The notes under the pieces: model-generated | What the model was told of the DNA's origin: nothing | What the model saw: only the letters and a program-made list of their open reading frames with translations | The model's database searches: none | Made by a program: the position numbers and the translations under genes | Shown here: piece after piece, positions 45,501 to 53,825 of the stretch | How positions within the stretch are numbered: the stretch's first letter is position 1 | Layout: every line of letters starts with the position of its first letter | From: Luteibaculum sp964627445 | Lineage (GTDB): Bacteria; Bacteroidota; Bacteroidia; Flavobacteriales_D; Luteibaculaceae | Reading direction: 5' to 3' | DNA: 64,000 nt | Assembly: GCA_964627445.1 (NCBI GenBank) | Contig: CAZVJF010000001.1 | Coordinates: 186,001 to 250,000, forward strand

Positions 45501-46946
45501 ACCAGCAGGGTAATCTTGTCCTAATCCAGACTGGTGACCATTTCCACCATAAAGGAAAGGCGAATTATCTCTCCAACGACCTCTTAGGTAGTTGTAATAA
45601 TCTACTGCGGTAACGGGGTCTGTAATGGCAGCAATAGGATCTCCACCAATGTTGTAGTACACGAATTTACGCATACCAAAACGCTCGTTATCTACAATAC
45701 CGTCACCATATCCAATACCTAGACCACGATAAGGAATACCATCATCAGCAAAAGCCTCAGCCGCTGAAGGAGTAGGGTCTCCTTCCTCTGCAAGCTTTTC
45801 ATCGAAAGGACCATAATTATCTTTACCGTCATTATCCTGAAAAGGTCCCTGGAAGAAATCCACTCCAATTGCGGGCGGAGTACTACCGTATCCTCTAGAG
45901 TTAGTACCCGTTACCTGGTCATCATTATCACCATTGTAACAATATCCTAATCCTCTTTGAACATCACATCCCACATAGTCATCCGTAGGATCACCTAAAT
46001 CCGAATCCACCCACTGACCAAAGTAGGTTGAATCTAAGGTTTGTGATCCTTGGTTGATCAATACATAGTTCACAAAAGTCATGTTGTTAATGGCAGTCTG
46101 GTCAGCAAAAGCAAACGCCTGGGCTCTAACCTCCATACCAATTTCCTGTGCACCCGTATTACTGTGGATGTTACCTGCATCATTGAAGATCCAGTATATT
46201 GTAGTATCTCCAAATAAAGGTACTCTTCGCGTTTGCTCTCTACAATCAATCTCTCTGTCTAAATCATAACCAGGGAAATCTCCATCTGCAGGGTTATAAA
46301 TCCCATCGCCATTAGCATCCTTGTAGGGTGCCAACTCACGATCGAAAGAGGGGTCTTCTACGTTGGTGATTTCAGACCATTCTTGTATGGCTGGTGAACC
46401 ATCGATAGACCAGCCTGGATACGTTTGATTGGCTACTGCTTGAGCATCCTCGATTCCACTGTTAAGAATTTTGTGGTAACCATCATGGATTTGTGCTTCT
46501 GCTTTAGAAGCCACCCAGAAACGGTCGTACTCAATACACACAGCAGATTCTGTAGTACCCGAATCCCTACGCAATGGTCCTGGGAAAAAGTCTTCACCAC
46601 CATTTCTAAAGGTAATTGCGGCTAGTCTTAAGTTACCCGCGGGATCATACCCTCCCATCCAAAGGGCACCCGAGTAGATAGAGTGTGTATTAGACCCTTT
46701 AGGGATTTCGTAGGCCGGAGTACCATTGGAACGCTCCTGCCACATACTACCACCATTTTCCAGCTTAGCTCTCACGTTGTTAAAATCCATGATAGCCGAT
46801 GCCGATGCCGGTGAACAGTCTGCTGCTTTTAAGCCAGCGCGGGCAGTGCGATTTGCATCTCTGTTTGTAGGCATATTGGGTGGCCTCCTTGCTACCGCTA
46901 GCAAGGTTACCAATACGCCAAAAAGGAATACTACTAATTGTTTCAT
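42576..46946 (-). CDS. Very large secreted protein (1456 residues), type IX cargo-like
   Basis: Signal peptide MKQLVVFLFGVLVTLLAVA. The body carries repeated Asp/Asn/Gly-rich motifs (KDANGDGIYNPADGDFPG, DVQRGLGYCYNGDNDDQ) that look like calcium sites. The C-terminal part includes NPYYAYSKDYE, RIRITNLPERATLKIFTVNG, TVDWDLKNAANIPVASGTYI and IIHVNMPGIGEH: strand order and the GTYIIHV motif are those of type IX sorting domains (type A/B-like). No enzyme domain is recognised. It lies between a TonB receptor and a PorV-like gene on the same strand, 37 bases from the receptor gene; this triplet is seen in other Bacteroidota. Confidence 0.8.
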   Translation of the reverse strand: MKQLVVFLFGVLVTLLAVARRPPNMPTNRDANRTARAGLKAADCSPASASAIMDFNNVRAKLENGGSMWQERSNGTPAYEIPKGSNTHSIYSGALWMGGYDPAGNLRLAAITFRNGGEDFFPGPLRRDSGTTESAVCIEYDRFWVASKAEAQIHDGYHKILNSGIEDAQAVANQTYPGWSIDGSPAIQEWSEITNVEDPSFDRELAPYKDANGDGIYNPADGDFPGYDLDREIDCREQTRRVPLFGDTTIYWIFNDAGNIHSNTGAQEIGMEVRAQAFAFADQTAINNMTFVNYVLINQGSQTLDSTYFGQWVDSDLGDPTDDYVGCDVQRGLGYCYNGDNDDQVTGTNSRGYGSTPPAIGVDFFQGPFQDNDGKDNYGPFDEKLAEEGDPTPSAAEAFADDGIPYRGLGIGYGDGIVDNERFGMRKFVYYNIGGDPIAAITDPVTAVDYYNYLRGRWRDNSPFLYGGNGHQSGLGQDYPAGPVSADAICDFLFPGDSDPLAFGTQGIDYTSGGSELWTETTAGNQPGDRRFMQSAGKFTLTPGQVNNITVGVVWARASQGNNLSSVTELFKADDIAQSLFDNCFEIFEGPDAPDVSITELDKELILTLSNPVTSNNFRESYRQERPEIPDGEDKEYVFEGYKVYQLKDETVSVSDLENPDLARLISQSDIRNFKLDANGQPDENQPIDDLINYEDDADLNLPVPVKKVNGTNQGVKKVIRLTEDAFASGADQRFVNNKPYYFVAIAYGYNEYEPYNPVTREGQFETYVASRKNGRGGGIAPTVGIPHKVDNQYGGTTLNSDFGDKFPVTRFEGMGNGGNYVRLTEETVERILDGENPVENGDRWIEDKLDYQVNFSPIDVSVADPLNIVPANYSLKIIDNQNSNFDKPEWVMVVENPATGFTDTVRSNNTLDLGGQELVMANVGPGGAPLNMGIAVNIKQLSYEKVTGIPPNTDWFARPIGSGIFFENEAFEGWIGGLEDSEGATPFNWIRGGNVQGSAEFNDALVSGADGTVGIDEFGAHEGYLGGTWAPARIAASAPGSDTVRQHVWVMDRSALDNLSPSSAGTNNARASLDRTTSIDVVYTNDKSKWTRCVVLEASDSILSAQFDLKEQPSIDKNGLQAGDAGYNAAEGELVSSTGMGWFPGYAIDPETGERLNMAYAEDSRFVADNGNDMMFNPTNTLFSADVDTESPFFSIDNLRSEQLIVGGRHYLYVFRNSRKIWSNRRSNSTRVESREMPAYDEGEFARDFLDPSSPASLKPFVLNSANWISVPLANESQTLSYAEGYVPTETKVELRIEKKYSAYATSPYILDNEDTRANSDDNSWGPEYFFTTSGFEPTFNQTEKVKDNFENIRAVPNPYYAYSKDYETDRLDTRIRITNLPERATLKIFTVNGALIRQIEKDDRGSTTVDWDLKNAANIPVASGTYIIHVNMPGIGEHVIKWFGVMREQDLQNL

Positions 46947-46983
46947 AACTATGGATAAATATGGGATTCTCGTATGCTATGGA

Positions 46984-49900
46984 TTAAAAATCAAATCTTA
47001 CACCTAACTGTACAGTTCTGGGAGCTCCAAAGAAGCCAGGATTCTGTAAAGAAAGGCTGTATAAATCTCTAAAAGACTGCTCGTCATTCGCTGAGCGTAT
47101 ATTGTTCTGGAAACGGGCATCTGCTAAGTAACCATCATCAGTTGGGTTACCCGTTGCACGGTATACTCCTACCACGTTTCTAGTATCAAACAGGTTGTTT
47201 ACCAATAAGAACACATTCATGTTGATACCAGCGCTTGCTCCTGTTTCTGCTTCTTGCTTCTTCCCACCTAAAGTAAAGGACTTGTCCAATACCAAGTTAA
47301 CTGTATAGAACCAAGGCAAACGAGAACCGTTTATTGTTCCCTCTAGTGGAGAGCGGTTTGGATCTGGATTCGTTGTCGCAGAGTAAGGAGTACCCGAACC
47401 TACGTTAAGTACCGCGTTGGCACCAAAGTTGGAAAGAATATCCTTGCCCCCAATTACAGGACCATTATAGTTCTTGCCCTCACCGTATCTGAAATCCACA
47501 CGAGCGTTAAACTGGTGTCTTCTATCGCGATTCAAAGGAGCGATTATACGCAAGGTTTCGAAACCAGTACCATTTAGGTTTACCGCTTGTCCACCCGCGC
47601 TGGAACCTGTACCATCTGCGAACTGAAGGGTATAGTTGAAGTTCATCCCTAGATTACCAGTAGCACGTAAATCGTACTCGATGGTTAAACCTTTAACCGT
47701 ACCAAAATCAATATTCGCAAAAGAGAAATAATCCTGAGGATAAGCCCCTACATACTGAAAACGCTGGATTTGATCGCGCATCTCTCTGTAGAATGCTTCC
47801 ACTTTTAACGCAGAGCTATTGGTCAATGCCTGCTGGAAACCAAAGGCGTAATCCACGGTTTTCTCCGGCAACAAATTAGGGTTAGAAATCGGGTTACCAA
47901 TTCCAGCATTTACTGAGGTAATGTACTGGTAACGTACCAAGTCTAACTGGTTGCTTGAGAACGGACGTCTAGTTAAGATATCGTAGTGCGCAAAGAATAG
48001 CGCTACATCCGAAATCGGGAAAGAGAACGCTACACGTGGCATCACATTCACTTGCGCCTTGTAATCCTCAAAGGCATCAGCCGCTACTACCTGATCGGAA
48101 GTGGTTCTATCCTTTAGTAAAGGAGTAACTTTTCCATCTGGTGCACGGATTAGTTCCGCTTCGGTTAACTGTCCCTGTGCATTGTAGAAGTTTCCTTTTG
48201 AATCTTTAAAACCAAGAATACTCTCTGGATCATTAATATCATCTACGTACACATGGAAATCATCGCCAATGGCACCTGGGATCGTACTGATCTCCTGAGA
48301 GCTCAATCCAGACTGATCTTGTAACTGACGTACTTCACCAGCGGTGTATGCATCTCTAAATAAGTAGTCATCTTTAAGTACTGCTTGGTTCGCATCAAAA
48401 CGATCCACACGAACACCCACGTTAAAGATGATATCATCGAAGGTAAATTTGTCCATAATATACCCAGCGGCATATACGGGCTGGAATGCGTTCACTGGTC
48501 TTAAGAAGTCTCCATTCTCATCCTGTAGTGAGAAGAAGTCTTCTACTGAAGCATTTCCGTTGTAACGGTTACCATGAATATCAAAACCTCGGTGATTCAC
48601 CAGACGGTTACCGTTGTTCAGTAGCTCATCGGCACTGAAGAAGTCAATGCTCAACTGACTTGGGTCCAATGCATCTACATTAATAAAATCGGTACCGTTC
48701 GGATCTAAACCTAAAGAGGCACGCAGATTTCTATCGAAGGTACTTTGAGAAGACTTATCTACGTTAGTACCGTAGTACACCAAGTACCCCCCATTTCCGT
48801 CAGGTATAATAGTAGAATCTGAGTTTAGTTCTTGGATGTGGTTATTGGCACGCTGGCGAGAAATAGCCCAAATACTGTTAGCTCGTTGCGCTCCGGTGAT
48901 TCCAGAAAGGTTTTGAATCGTCCAGTTTCTATCTACACGCTGCTCAAACTCCATACCGAGAACCACCGCATGGTTTCCGATGTCGGCAGAACCTGAAGCG
49001 GTTAAACGGAACTGACTATTGTCAATCTTTTGGAACGCGGCAACTGGAGTTCCTAAGTTGTTAATCAGCGCACCGTTACTATTAGTAATGATACGGTTAG
49101 GTGAATCCCCGTTACGCAGTCCACTTGGTGCTAATTGATCGAGGCTTTCGTAGCTACCATCTGGTCTATCAAAAAGGCTGTAGTAAGCATCTACATAATT
49201 TGCCAATACCGGGTTCTTATCCGAAGCTTCAAAAGTAACTAAGGTATCTCCGGCAATTGCATCCTGCACAGGAAGTAGAACATTAAATAGCGTATCCCCA
49301 TCTACAAAGAGACTATCATAGAATGCTTGGCTTCCGAATTGGAAGGTATCGCGGAACACGTTGTACTTCCCTTTGTAGCCGTATGAATAAAAATCCTCAC
49401 CGTGCTGCTCGTTTTCAAAACGTCCGGTTTCCTTAGAGTAGTCAAGCATTACCGAGTAGTACACGTTTTTCACAGTAGACTCTTCTTCTGCATTCTCTAA
49501 GAAGCGCTGAGAGAAACGGATGTACGTGTTGTAATCTAGGTTTGTAACTAAGGCATTGTTCTCCCAGTTAGCAAATTGGTTGGAAAGGCTAAACTGCCTG
49601 TCTTGTTGGTAGGCTAAACGTCCACCTACGCTTAAGTCCATGCTACCACCCAAATCAAAAGTAAGTCTACCCGAAAGTGAAACGTCCTTCTCGGCTGTAT
49701 TGTTAGAGAAAGCCTGGTTTTGGAAGTCGGAGCTTCTCAAGAAATCTGCGTTATAAATAACAGCTCCTGCATCCCCACCATCCGTACGTCTAAACGGCTG
49801 ATCGATAAGCGCTTGACGCGCTTCTTCCGTGATTACATTATGTCCAATAGCAGAGGGTCTACCATCTAAATTCGAAGTGTAGTTACCCGAAATACGGTAA

Positions 49901-50751
49901 CCGATTAGCGGTTCGCCTTTAGAACCGTCTTCTTTACGTCTTCTTAATAGCGGTCCTGACAAGCTAGCTTCCATAATGTTTTGTCCAAAAGGATCTAGCA
50001 TGTTAACCCGCTGATCGCCCAGCTGGAAACCAGAGCTAATAAGCTCCACTCCAGCATTGAATGTAGAAGCTGGACCTCTAGTAGTAATGGAAATAATACC
50101 ACCAGTAGCATCCCCGTAGTTTGCAGGAACACCTCCCGTAATAACGTTTACCTCTTGAAGTGCTGATTTAGGAAGGTTACTGGAACCACGAACCTTAACA
50201 CCGTCAATGTAAACGAAGTCACCGTCAGTACGTCCACCACGGATAGAGATTTGACCTCCAGTACCTGCGGTAGAAACACCACCAACGGTGGTTGCGATTC
50301 CAGCGGCAGAACGGGTAGGCATCTTATTAATCTCTTCGGAGGTTACCGACCCCCCGGTTGCACCACCATCTTTATTAATAAGTGGCTTTTTATATTGTAC
50401 AATCTCCACCACATCAAGTTCAACCCCTGCGGTCATCTTAATGTCTTGGAAGGTAATTCGGTTAGATGCTACAACTACTCCTTCAATTCTCTTAGGTGTA
50501 TATCCTACAAAAGAAGCTTGTACATCGTAAGGACCTGGATCGATGGGCTTAATGGTGTACTTCCCATCGAAATCTGAGGTAGCCCCTTTAATTTGTTGGT
50601 CGCCTTTATAAATAGCAACGTTAACAAATGGAAGTGGCTCTCCCGTTTCTTTGTCAATGATTTTACCGGACAAGGTACCTTGACCTACCTGCCCGAACGC
50701 CAGCACCGAGGTGCACACAGCTACAAACAATGCGTAGATTTTCTTACTCAT
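46984..50751 (-). CDS. TonB-dependent outer membrane receptor
   Basis: 1255 residues from ATG at 50749-50751 (MSKKIYALFVAVCTSVLAFG). Residues about 22-110 are a carboxypeptidase-regulatory-like domain (GTLSGKIIDKETGEPLPFVNVAIYKGD), 125-250 the plug (TTVGGVSTAGTGGQISIRGGRTDGDFVYIDGVKVRG), then the barrel ending in VQLGVRFDF with a C-terminal Phe. It takes up a ligand using energy from ExbBD-TonB. No SusD gene follows; the next gene is the 1456-residue secreted protein, so this is not a classical glycan locus. Confidence 0.92.
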   Translation of the reverse strand: MSKKIYALFVAVCTSVLAFGQVGQGTLSGKIIDKETGEPLPFVNVAIYKGDQQIKGATSDFDGKYTIKPIDPGPYDVQASFVGYTPKRIEGVVVASNRITFQDIKMTAGVELDVVEIVQYKKPLINKDGGATGGSVTSEEINKMPTRSAAGIATTVGGVSTAGTGGQISIRGGRTDGDFVYIDGVKVRGSSNLPKSALQEVNVITGGVPANYGDATGGIISITTRGPASTFNAGVELISSGFQLGDQRVNMLDPFGQNIMEASLSGPLLRRRKEDGSKGEPLIGYRISGNYTSNLDGRPSAIGHNVITEEARQALIDQPFRRTDGGDAGAVIYNADFLRSSDFQNQAFSNNTAEKDVSLSGRLTFDLGGSMDLSVGGRLAYQQDRQFSLSNQFANWENNALVTNLDYNTYIRFSQRFLENAEEESTVKNVYYSVMLDYSKETGRFENEQHGEDFYSYGYKGKYNVFRDTFQFGSQAFYDSLFVDGDTLFNVLLPVQDAIAGDTLVTFEASDKNPVLANYVDAYYSLFDRPDGSYESLDQLAPSGLRNGDSPNRIITNSNGALINNLGTPVAAFQKIDNSQFRLTASGSADIGNHAVVLGMEFEQRVDRNWTIQNLSGITGAQRANSIWAISRQRANNHIQELNSDSTIIPDGNGGYLVYYGTNVDKSSQSTFDRNLRASLGLDPNGTDFINVDALDPSQLSIDFFSADELLNNGNRLVNHRGFDIHGNRYNGNASVEDFFSLQDENGDFLRPVNAFQPVYAAGYIMDKFTFDDIIFNVGVRVDRFDANQAVLKDDYLFRDAYTAGEVRQLQDQSGLSSQEISTIPGAIGDDFHVYVDDINDPESILGFKDSKGNFYNAQGQLTEAELIRAPDGKVTPLLKDRTTSDQVVAADAFEDYKAQVNVMPRVAFSFPISDVALFFAHYDILTRRPFSSNQLDLVRYQYITSVNAGIGNPISNPNLLPEKTVDYAFGFQQALTNSSALKVEAFYREMRDQIQRFQYVGAYPQDYFSFANIDFGTVKGLTIEYDLRATGNLGMNFNYTLQFADGTGSSAGGQAVNLNGTGFETLRIIAPLNRDRRHQFNARVDFRYGEGKNYNGPVIGGKDILSNFGANAVLNVGSGTPYSATTNPDPNRSPLEGTINGSRLPWFYTVNLVLDKSFTLGGKKQEAETGASAGINMNVFLLVNNLFDTRNVVGVYRATGNPTDDGYLADARFQNNIRSANDEQSFRDLYSLSLQNPGFFGAPRTVQLGVRFDF

Positions 50752-50790
50752 AAACTCTTTCGTTAGTCGAGACTCATTTTTGAGGACCCA

Positions 50791-50822
50791 CAAAATTAAC
50801 CTTTATTAAGGACGGTACTAAA
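50791..50822 (-). promoter_or_regulatory. Promoter of the TonB receptor gene
   Basis: On the minus strand TAATTTTG (50791-50798) fits TAnnTTTG, with TTTA about 20 bases upstream in place of TTTG. The leader to the ATG at 50751 is about 35 bases. Confidence 0.45.
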
Positions 50823-50888
50823 TAGTTAAGGCAAGGTTAAGCTACTCTTATGCATAGGAATCTTAAAATCCTAAACCGCTTATGGAAA

Positions 50889-50935
50889 CAAAAAAAGCGG
50901 TAAAATCTATCGCTTATGGAAAGATTTTACCGCTT
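50889..50935 (-). terminator. Strong terminator with 14-bp stem
   Basis: Minus strand: AAGCGGTAAAATCT (50922-50935) pairs perfectly with AGATTTTACCGCTT (50895-50908), 13-base loop, then a T run. It ends the small basic protein gene at 50956-51339. The words CGCTTATGGAAA recur at 50877-50888 and 50911-50922, and the stem may have arisen from such repeats. Confidence 0.85.
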
Positions 50936-50955
50936 ATCGATAATATACTGCGCTC

Positions 50956-51339
50956 CTACCGCCTTTTTCGTTTCTTATGTTTTCTGAGCGTTTTTTTCAT
51001 GCGCTTCCGAGCTTTTCTTGTTTGAACTTTTGCGTGGCGCTTAGACTTCCCCTTGTACCGGAAGCCAGCAGCCCGCTCTAAGTGCTTATCTATTTTCGCT
51101 TGTAGCTTGCGCTGCTTTGCTGAAGACGGTTTTCGTTCGCGTTGCTGCAGCTTAATTAAACGCTTCTTTACCTTGTCCGCTTTCTTCTCTTGTTTTCTAG
51201 CTTTGCGCTCCCATTTGCTTACTTTTTCCTTCTTCTCCTTTACTGGTTGCGAGTTATTCTGTGCAAGCAAACCGCCAGAATAAAAAGAAAAAATAAGCGT
51301 TAAGGTTAAAATGCTAAAAGCCCATTTGAGTCCTGTCAT
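50956..51339 (-). CDS. Small secreted, very basic protein
   Basis: 127 residues from ATG at 51337-51339: MTGLKWAFSILTLTLIFSFYSGGLLA-QNN, a signal peptide. The rest is almost entirely Lys, Arg and Gln in coiled-coil-like helices (KWERKARKQEKKADKVKKRLIKL, then KARKRMKKTLRKHKKRKRR at the end). No family known. A role in binding nucleic acid or an acidic surface polymer is possible but is inference. The start codon shares the CATG with the divergent lipoprotein. Confidence 0.6.
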   Translation of the reverse strand: MTGLKWAFSILTLTLIFSFYSGGLLAQNNSQPVKEKKEKVSKWERKARKQEKKADKVKKRLIKLQQRERKPSSAKQRKLQAKIDKHLERAAGFRYKGKSKRHAKVQTRKARKRMKKTLRKHKKRKRR

Positions 51340-51778
51340 GGTGCAATATTTTAAATTATTTTCTACCCGAGCTCTGATTACTGCGGTATTTCTGTTAGTC
51401 GCTGCTTCAAGTTGCAGGAAAAATGAAGAAACACAAATTCCTGTTCCTCCAGTTGATTTTTCTGTTAACATAAACAACCCGCAATACATCGCTCTAAAAT
51501 CAATTGGCGGCTGGGTTTATGTTACGGGAGGAAGTAAAGGTATTATCTTATACCGAAGCGAGGAAAGCAACATTAATGCTTTCGATAGACACAGCCCCTT
51601 CGAGGTTAACCGGGGTTGCCAGGTTTCTGTAGATAGCTCCGATATTGCTGCTATAGACACATGTAGCAATAGCCGATTCTTATTGCAAACGGGAAACCCT
51701 ATTTCTGGGCCTGCTACACAACCTTTATTCTCGTATCAAACGAACTTTAACGGACAGAACTTGCGGGTTTTTAATTGA
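51338..51778 (+). CDS. Lipoprotein resembling a Rieske domain without its iron-sulfur ligands
   Basis: 146 residues from ATG 51338 (a start 27 bases upstream is possible). Lipobox AASSC. The mature part follows the strand order of Bacteroidota Rieske-like proteins: GGWVYVTGGSKGIILYR, NAFDRHSPFE, DTCSNSRFLLQTGNPISGPATQPL. Where Rieske proteins have CxH and CxxH, it has RHSPFE and DTCSNSRF, so the [2Fe-2S] ligands are not all present. It is either a degenerate member or a similar fold with another job. ATG overlaps that of the divergent gene. Confidence 0.65.
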   Translation: MVQYFKLFSTRALITAVFLLVAASSCRKNEETQIPVPPVDFSVNINNPQYIALKSIGGWVYVTGGSKGIILYRSEESNINAFDRHSPFEVNRGCQVSVDSSDIAAIDTCSNSRFLLQTGNPISGPATQPLFSYQTNFNGQNLRVFN

Positions 51779-51804
51779 GTCCGACCCACTATACTGTTTT
51801 GCAT

Positions 51805-51836
51805 AAAAAAGGGGAGCTATACTGGCTCCCCTTTTT
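51805..51836. terminator. Bidirectional terminator between convergent genes
   Basis: GGGGAGC (51811-51817), 7-base loop, GCTCCCC (51825-51831), with A's before and T's after. It serves the lipoprotein gene and ahcY. Confidence 0.88.
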
Positions 51837-51857
51837 CAATACACTGTGGTAAATATT

Positions 51858-53171
51858 TTAGTAGCGGTACGCGTCTGATTTGAACGGCCCTTGAACTGGA
51901 ACACCAATATATTTTGCTTGGTCATCTGTTAGTTCCTCAATCTCCACTCCGATTTTAGCTAAGTGAAGGTGTGCAACTTTCTCATCTAAGTGCTTAGGAA
52001 GTACATAAACCTTGTTCTCGTAGTTATCCGAATTCTTCCAAAGCTCAATTTGAGCCAGTGTTTGGTTGGTAAACGAGTTGGACATTACGAAAGAAGGGTG
52101 ACCTGTTGCACATCCTAAATTTACCAATCTACCATTGGCCAGTAGGATGATGTCCTTACCATCGATGGTGTATTTATCCACCTGAGGTTTGATTTCTTCC
52201 ATGGTGCTACCGTGGTTATCCTTTAACCAAGCAACATCGATTTCATTATCAAAGTGGCCAATGTTACATACAATGGCTTTATCCTTCATGTTCTCGAAGT
52301 GACGCCCTACAATGATGTCCTTGTTTCCTGTAGCTGTAACTACAATATCCGATTCTTTAACGGCATCGTCCATCTTTTTCACTTCGTAACCGTCCATTGC
52401 AGCTTGCAATGCGCATATAGGATCTATTTCCGTTACAATAACACGAGCACCTGCTCCACGGAGTGAAGCTGCCGATCCTTTACCTACGTCACCGTATCCT
52501 GCTACAACAGCTACTTTGCCCGCAATCATAACATCGGTTGCTCTACGGATGGCATCCACTAAAGACTCCTTACATCCGTATTTGTTATCGAACTTGGACT
52601 TGGTTACCGAGTCATTAATGTTAATGGCTGGCATGGGTAGTGTACCGTTTTTCTCACGGTCGTGTAGGCGCAACACCCCAGTTGTAGTTTCTTCTGAAAG
52701 ACCACGGATATCTTTTACCAATTCTGGGAAACGATCAAGAACCATGTTGGTTAGATCCCCACCATCATCGAGGATCATGTTCAAGGACTTGCCGTCTTTG
52801 AAGGCAAAAAGCGTTTGCTCTATGCACCAATCAAACTCCTCCTCGGTCATGCCTTTCCAAGCGTAAACTGGAATTCCTGCTTTTGCGATAGCTGCAGCAG
52901 CATGATCTTGGGTAGAATATATGTTACAGCTAGACCAAGTTACCTCTGCACCTAGCTCTACTAAAGTTTCGATTAGAACAGCAGTTTGGATGGTCATGTG
53001 CAAACACCCAGCGATACGCGCTCCGGCTAAAGGCTTAGAAGCACCAAATTCTTCTCTTAACGACATAAGCCCAGGCATCTCTGCCTCAGCCAAATTAATT
53101 TCTCTACGGCCATATTCAGCCAAGCTGATATCTTTTACCTTGTATGCTTCGGTTGTCTTGGTCACACTCAT
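51858..53171 (-). CDS. ahcY: Adenosylhomocysteinase
   Basis: 437 residues. It splits S-adenosylhomocysteine to adenosine and homocysteine with bound NAD+, in the activated methyl cycle. Seen: GCLHMTIQTAVLIETL, SSCNIYSTQDHAAAAI, DDGGDLTNMV, NINDSVTKSKFDNKYG, VAGYGDVGKGSAASLRGAGA (NAD), CNIGHFDNEID and the C-terminal GPFKSDAYRY, whose Lys and Tyr close the NAD site of the partner subunit. Single gene with its own promoter. Confidence 0.97.
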   Translation of the reverse strand: MSVTKTTEAYKVKDISLAEYGRREINLAEAEMPGLMSLREEFGASKPLAGARIAGCLHMTIQTAVLIETLVELGAEVTWSSCNIYSTQDHAAAAIAKAGIPVYAWKGMTEEEFDWCIEQTLFAFKDGKSLNMILDDGGDLTNMVLDRFPELVKDIRGLSEETTTGVLRLHDREKNGTLPMPAININDSVTKSKFDNKYGCKESLVDAIRRATDVMIAGKVAVVAGYGDVGKGSAASLRGAGARVIVTEIDPICALQAAMDGYEVKKMDDAVKESDIVVTATGNKDIIVGRHFENMKDKAIVCNIGHFDNEIDVAWLKDNHGSTMEEIKPQVDKYTIDGKDIILLANGRLVNLGCATGHPSFVMSNSFTNQTLAQIELWKNSDNYENKVYVLPKHLDEKVAHLHLAKIGVEIEELTDDQAKYIGVPVQGPFKSDAYRY

Positions 53172-53188
53172 GTGCTTTTAATTTTTTG

Positions 53189-53220
53189 CAAAGTTAGCGT
53201 TTCAGATTCATGAAGCCAAA
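53189..53220 (-). promoter_or_regulatory. Promoter of ahcY
   Basis: Minus strand: TTG (53217-53219), 20-base spacer, TAACTTTG (53189-53196), a full match to the Bacteroidota pattern, 17 bases before the ATG at 53171. Confidence 0.65.
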
Positions 53221-53224
53221 ACCG

Positions 53225-53232
53225 TATTTTTG
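53225..53232 (+). promoter_or_regulatory. -7 element before the phosphopantetheinyl transferase gene
   Basis: TATTTTTG fits TAnnTTTG but ends only 5 bases before the ATG at 53238, so the transcript would be leaderless or the true start lies further in. No clear -33 box. Confidence 0.35.
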
Positions 53233-53237
53233 TAATA

Positions 53238-53825
53238 ATGTTTAACTCGCATACAGATTTAACAAATAGCGCATCCCTAGTCGATATCCAATATGCGGTT
53301 ACGAATGTGGCTCCTGAGGTATGGTCTAAAACGACCAACAGGCTTCCTTTGTTGCGAAAAGAACAGAAACAAAAGGCACAAGAAACGCTATCCAACCTTC
53401 TTTCCACTCCGCTCACGGTAGAGAAAGACGAACATGGCAAGCCCTTTATCCAAAATCCACACCATATAAGCATTACCCACTGCCAAGAAAAAGTCGGTGT
53501 AGTAGCCAGTACCTTACCCGTGGGGATTGACCTCCACCATTATTCGCCAAAAACACAGCGTGTAGCGAAGAAATACTTAAATGATTTTGAGCTTGAATAC
53601 TGCCAAAGCTTCCAAGAGAAGATGCTCTTTGATGTGTTTTGGGCCGCTAAAGAAGCTGTATTTAAAATATTTGGAGTGAACCTTGCTTTTAAAGACATCC
53701 AGCTCCACTTTGATTCCAGCCAAGGAAAAATTGAAGTTGACTTAGCAAAAAGACCAGAAAAGGTTAATCTTGCCTACCAAACCTCGGAAGATCTGGTGCT
53801 ATGTCTGGCCCAATTAGTCGTTTAA
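53238..53825 (+). CDS. 4'-phosphopantetheinyl transferase superfamily protein
   Basis: 195 residues. VGIDLHHYSP carries the Mg-binding Asp (the usual GIDxE has His in place of Glu here), and FWAAKEAVFKIFG is the second signature (WxxKEAxxK). NPHHISITHCQEKVGVVAS is the third, with the conserved S-x-T-H/S-x. It moves the phosphopantetheine arm from CoA to carrier proteins. Overlaps the next gene by 25 bases. Confidence 0.85.
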   Translation: MFNSHTDLTNSASLVDIQYAVTNVAPEVWSKTTNRLPLLRKEQKQKAQETLSNLLSTPLTVEKDEHGKPFIQNPHHISITHCQEKVGVVASTLPVGIDLHHYSPKTQRVAKKYLNDFELEYCQSFQEKMLFDVFWAAKEAVFKIFGVNLAFKDIQLHFDSSQGKIEVDLAKRPEKVNLAYQTSEDLVLCLAQLVV

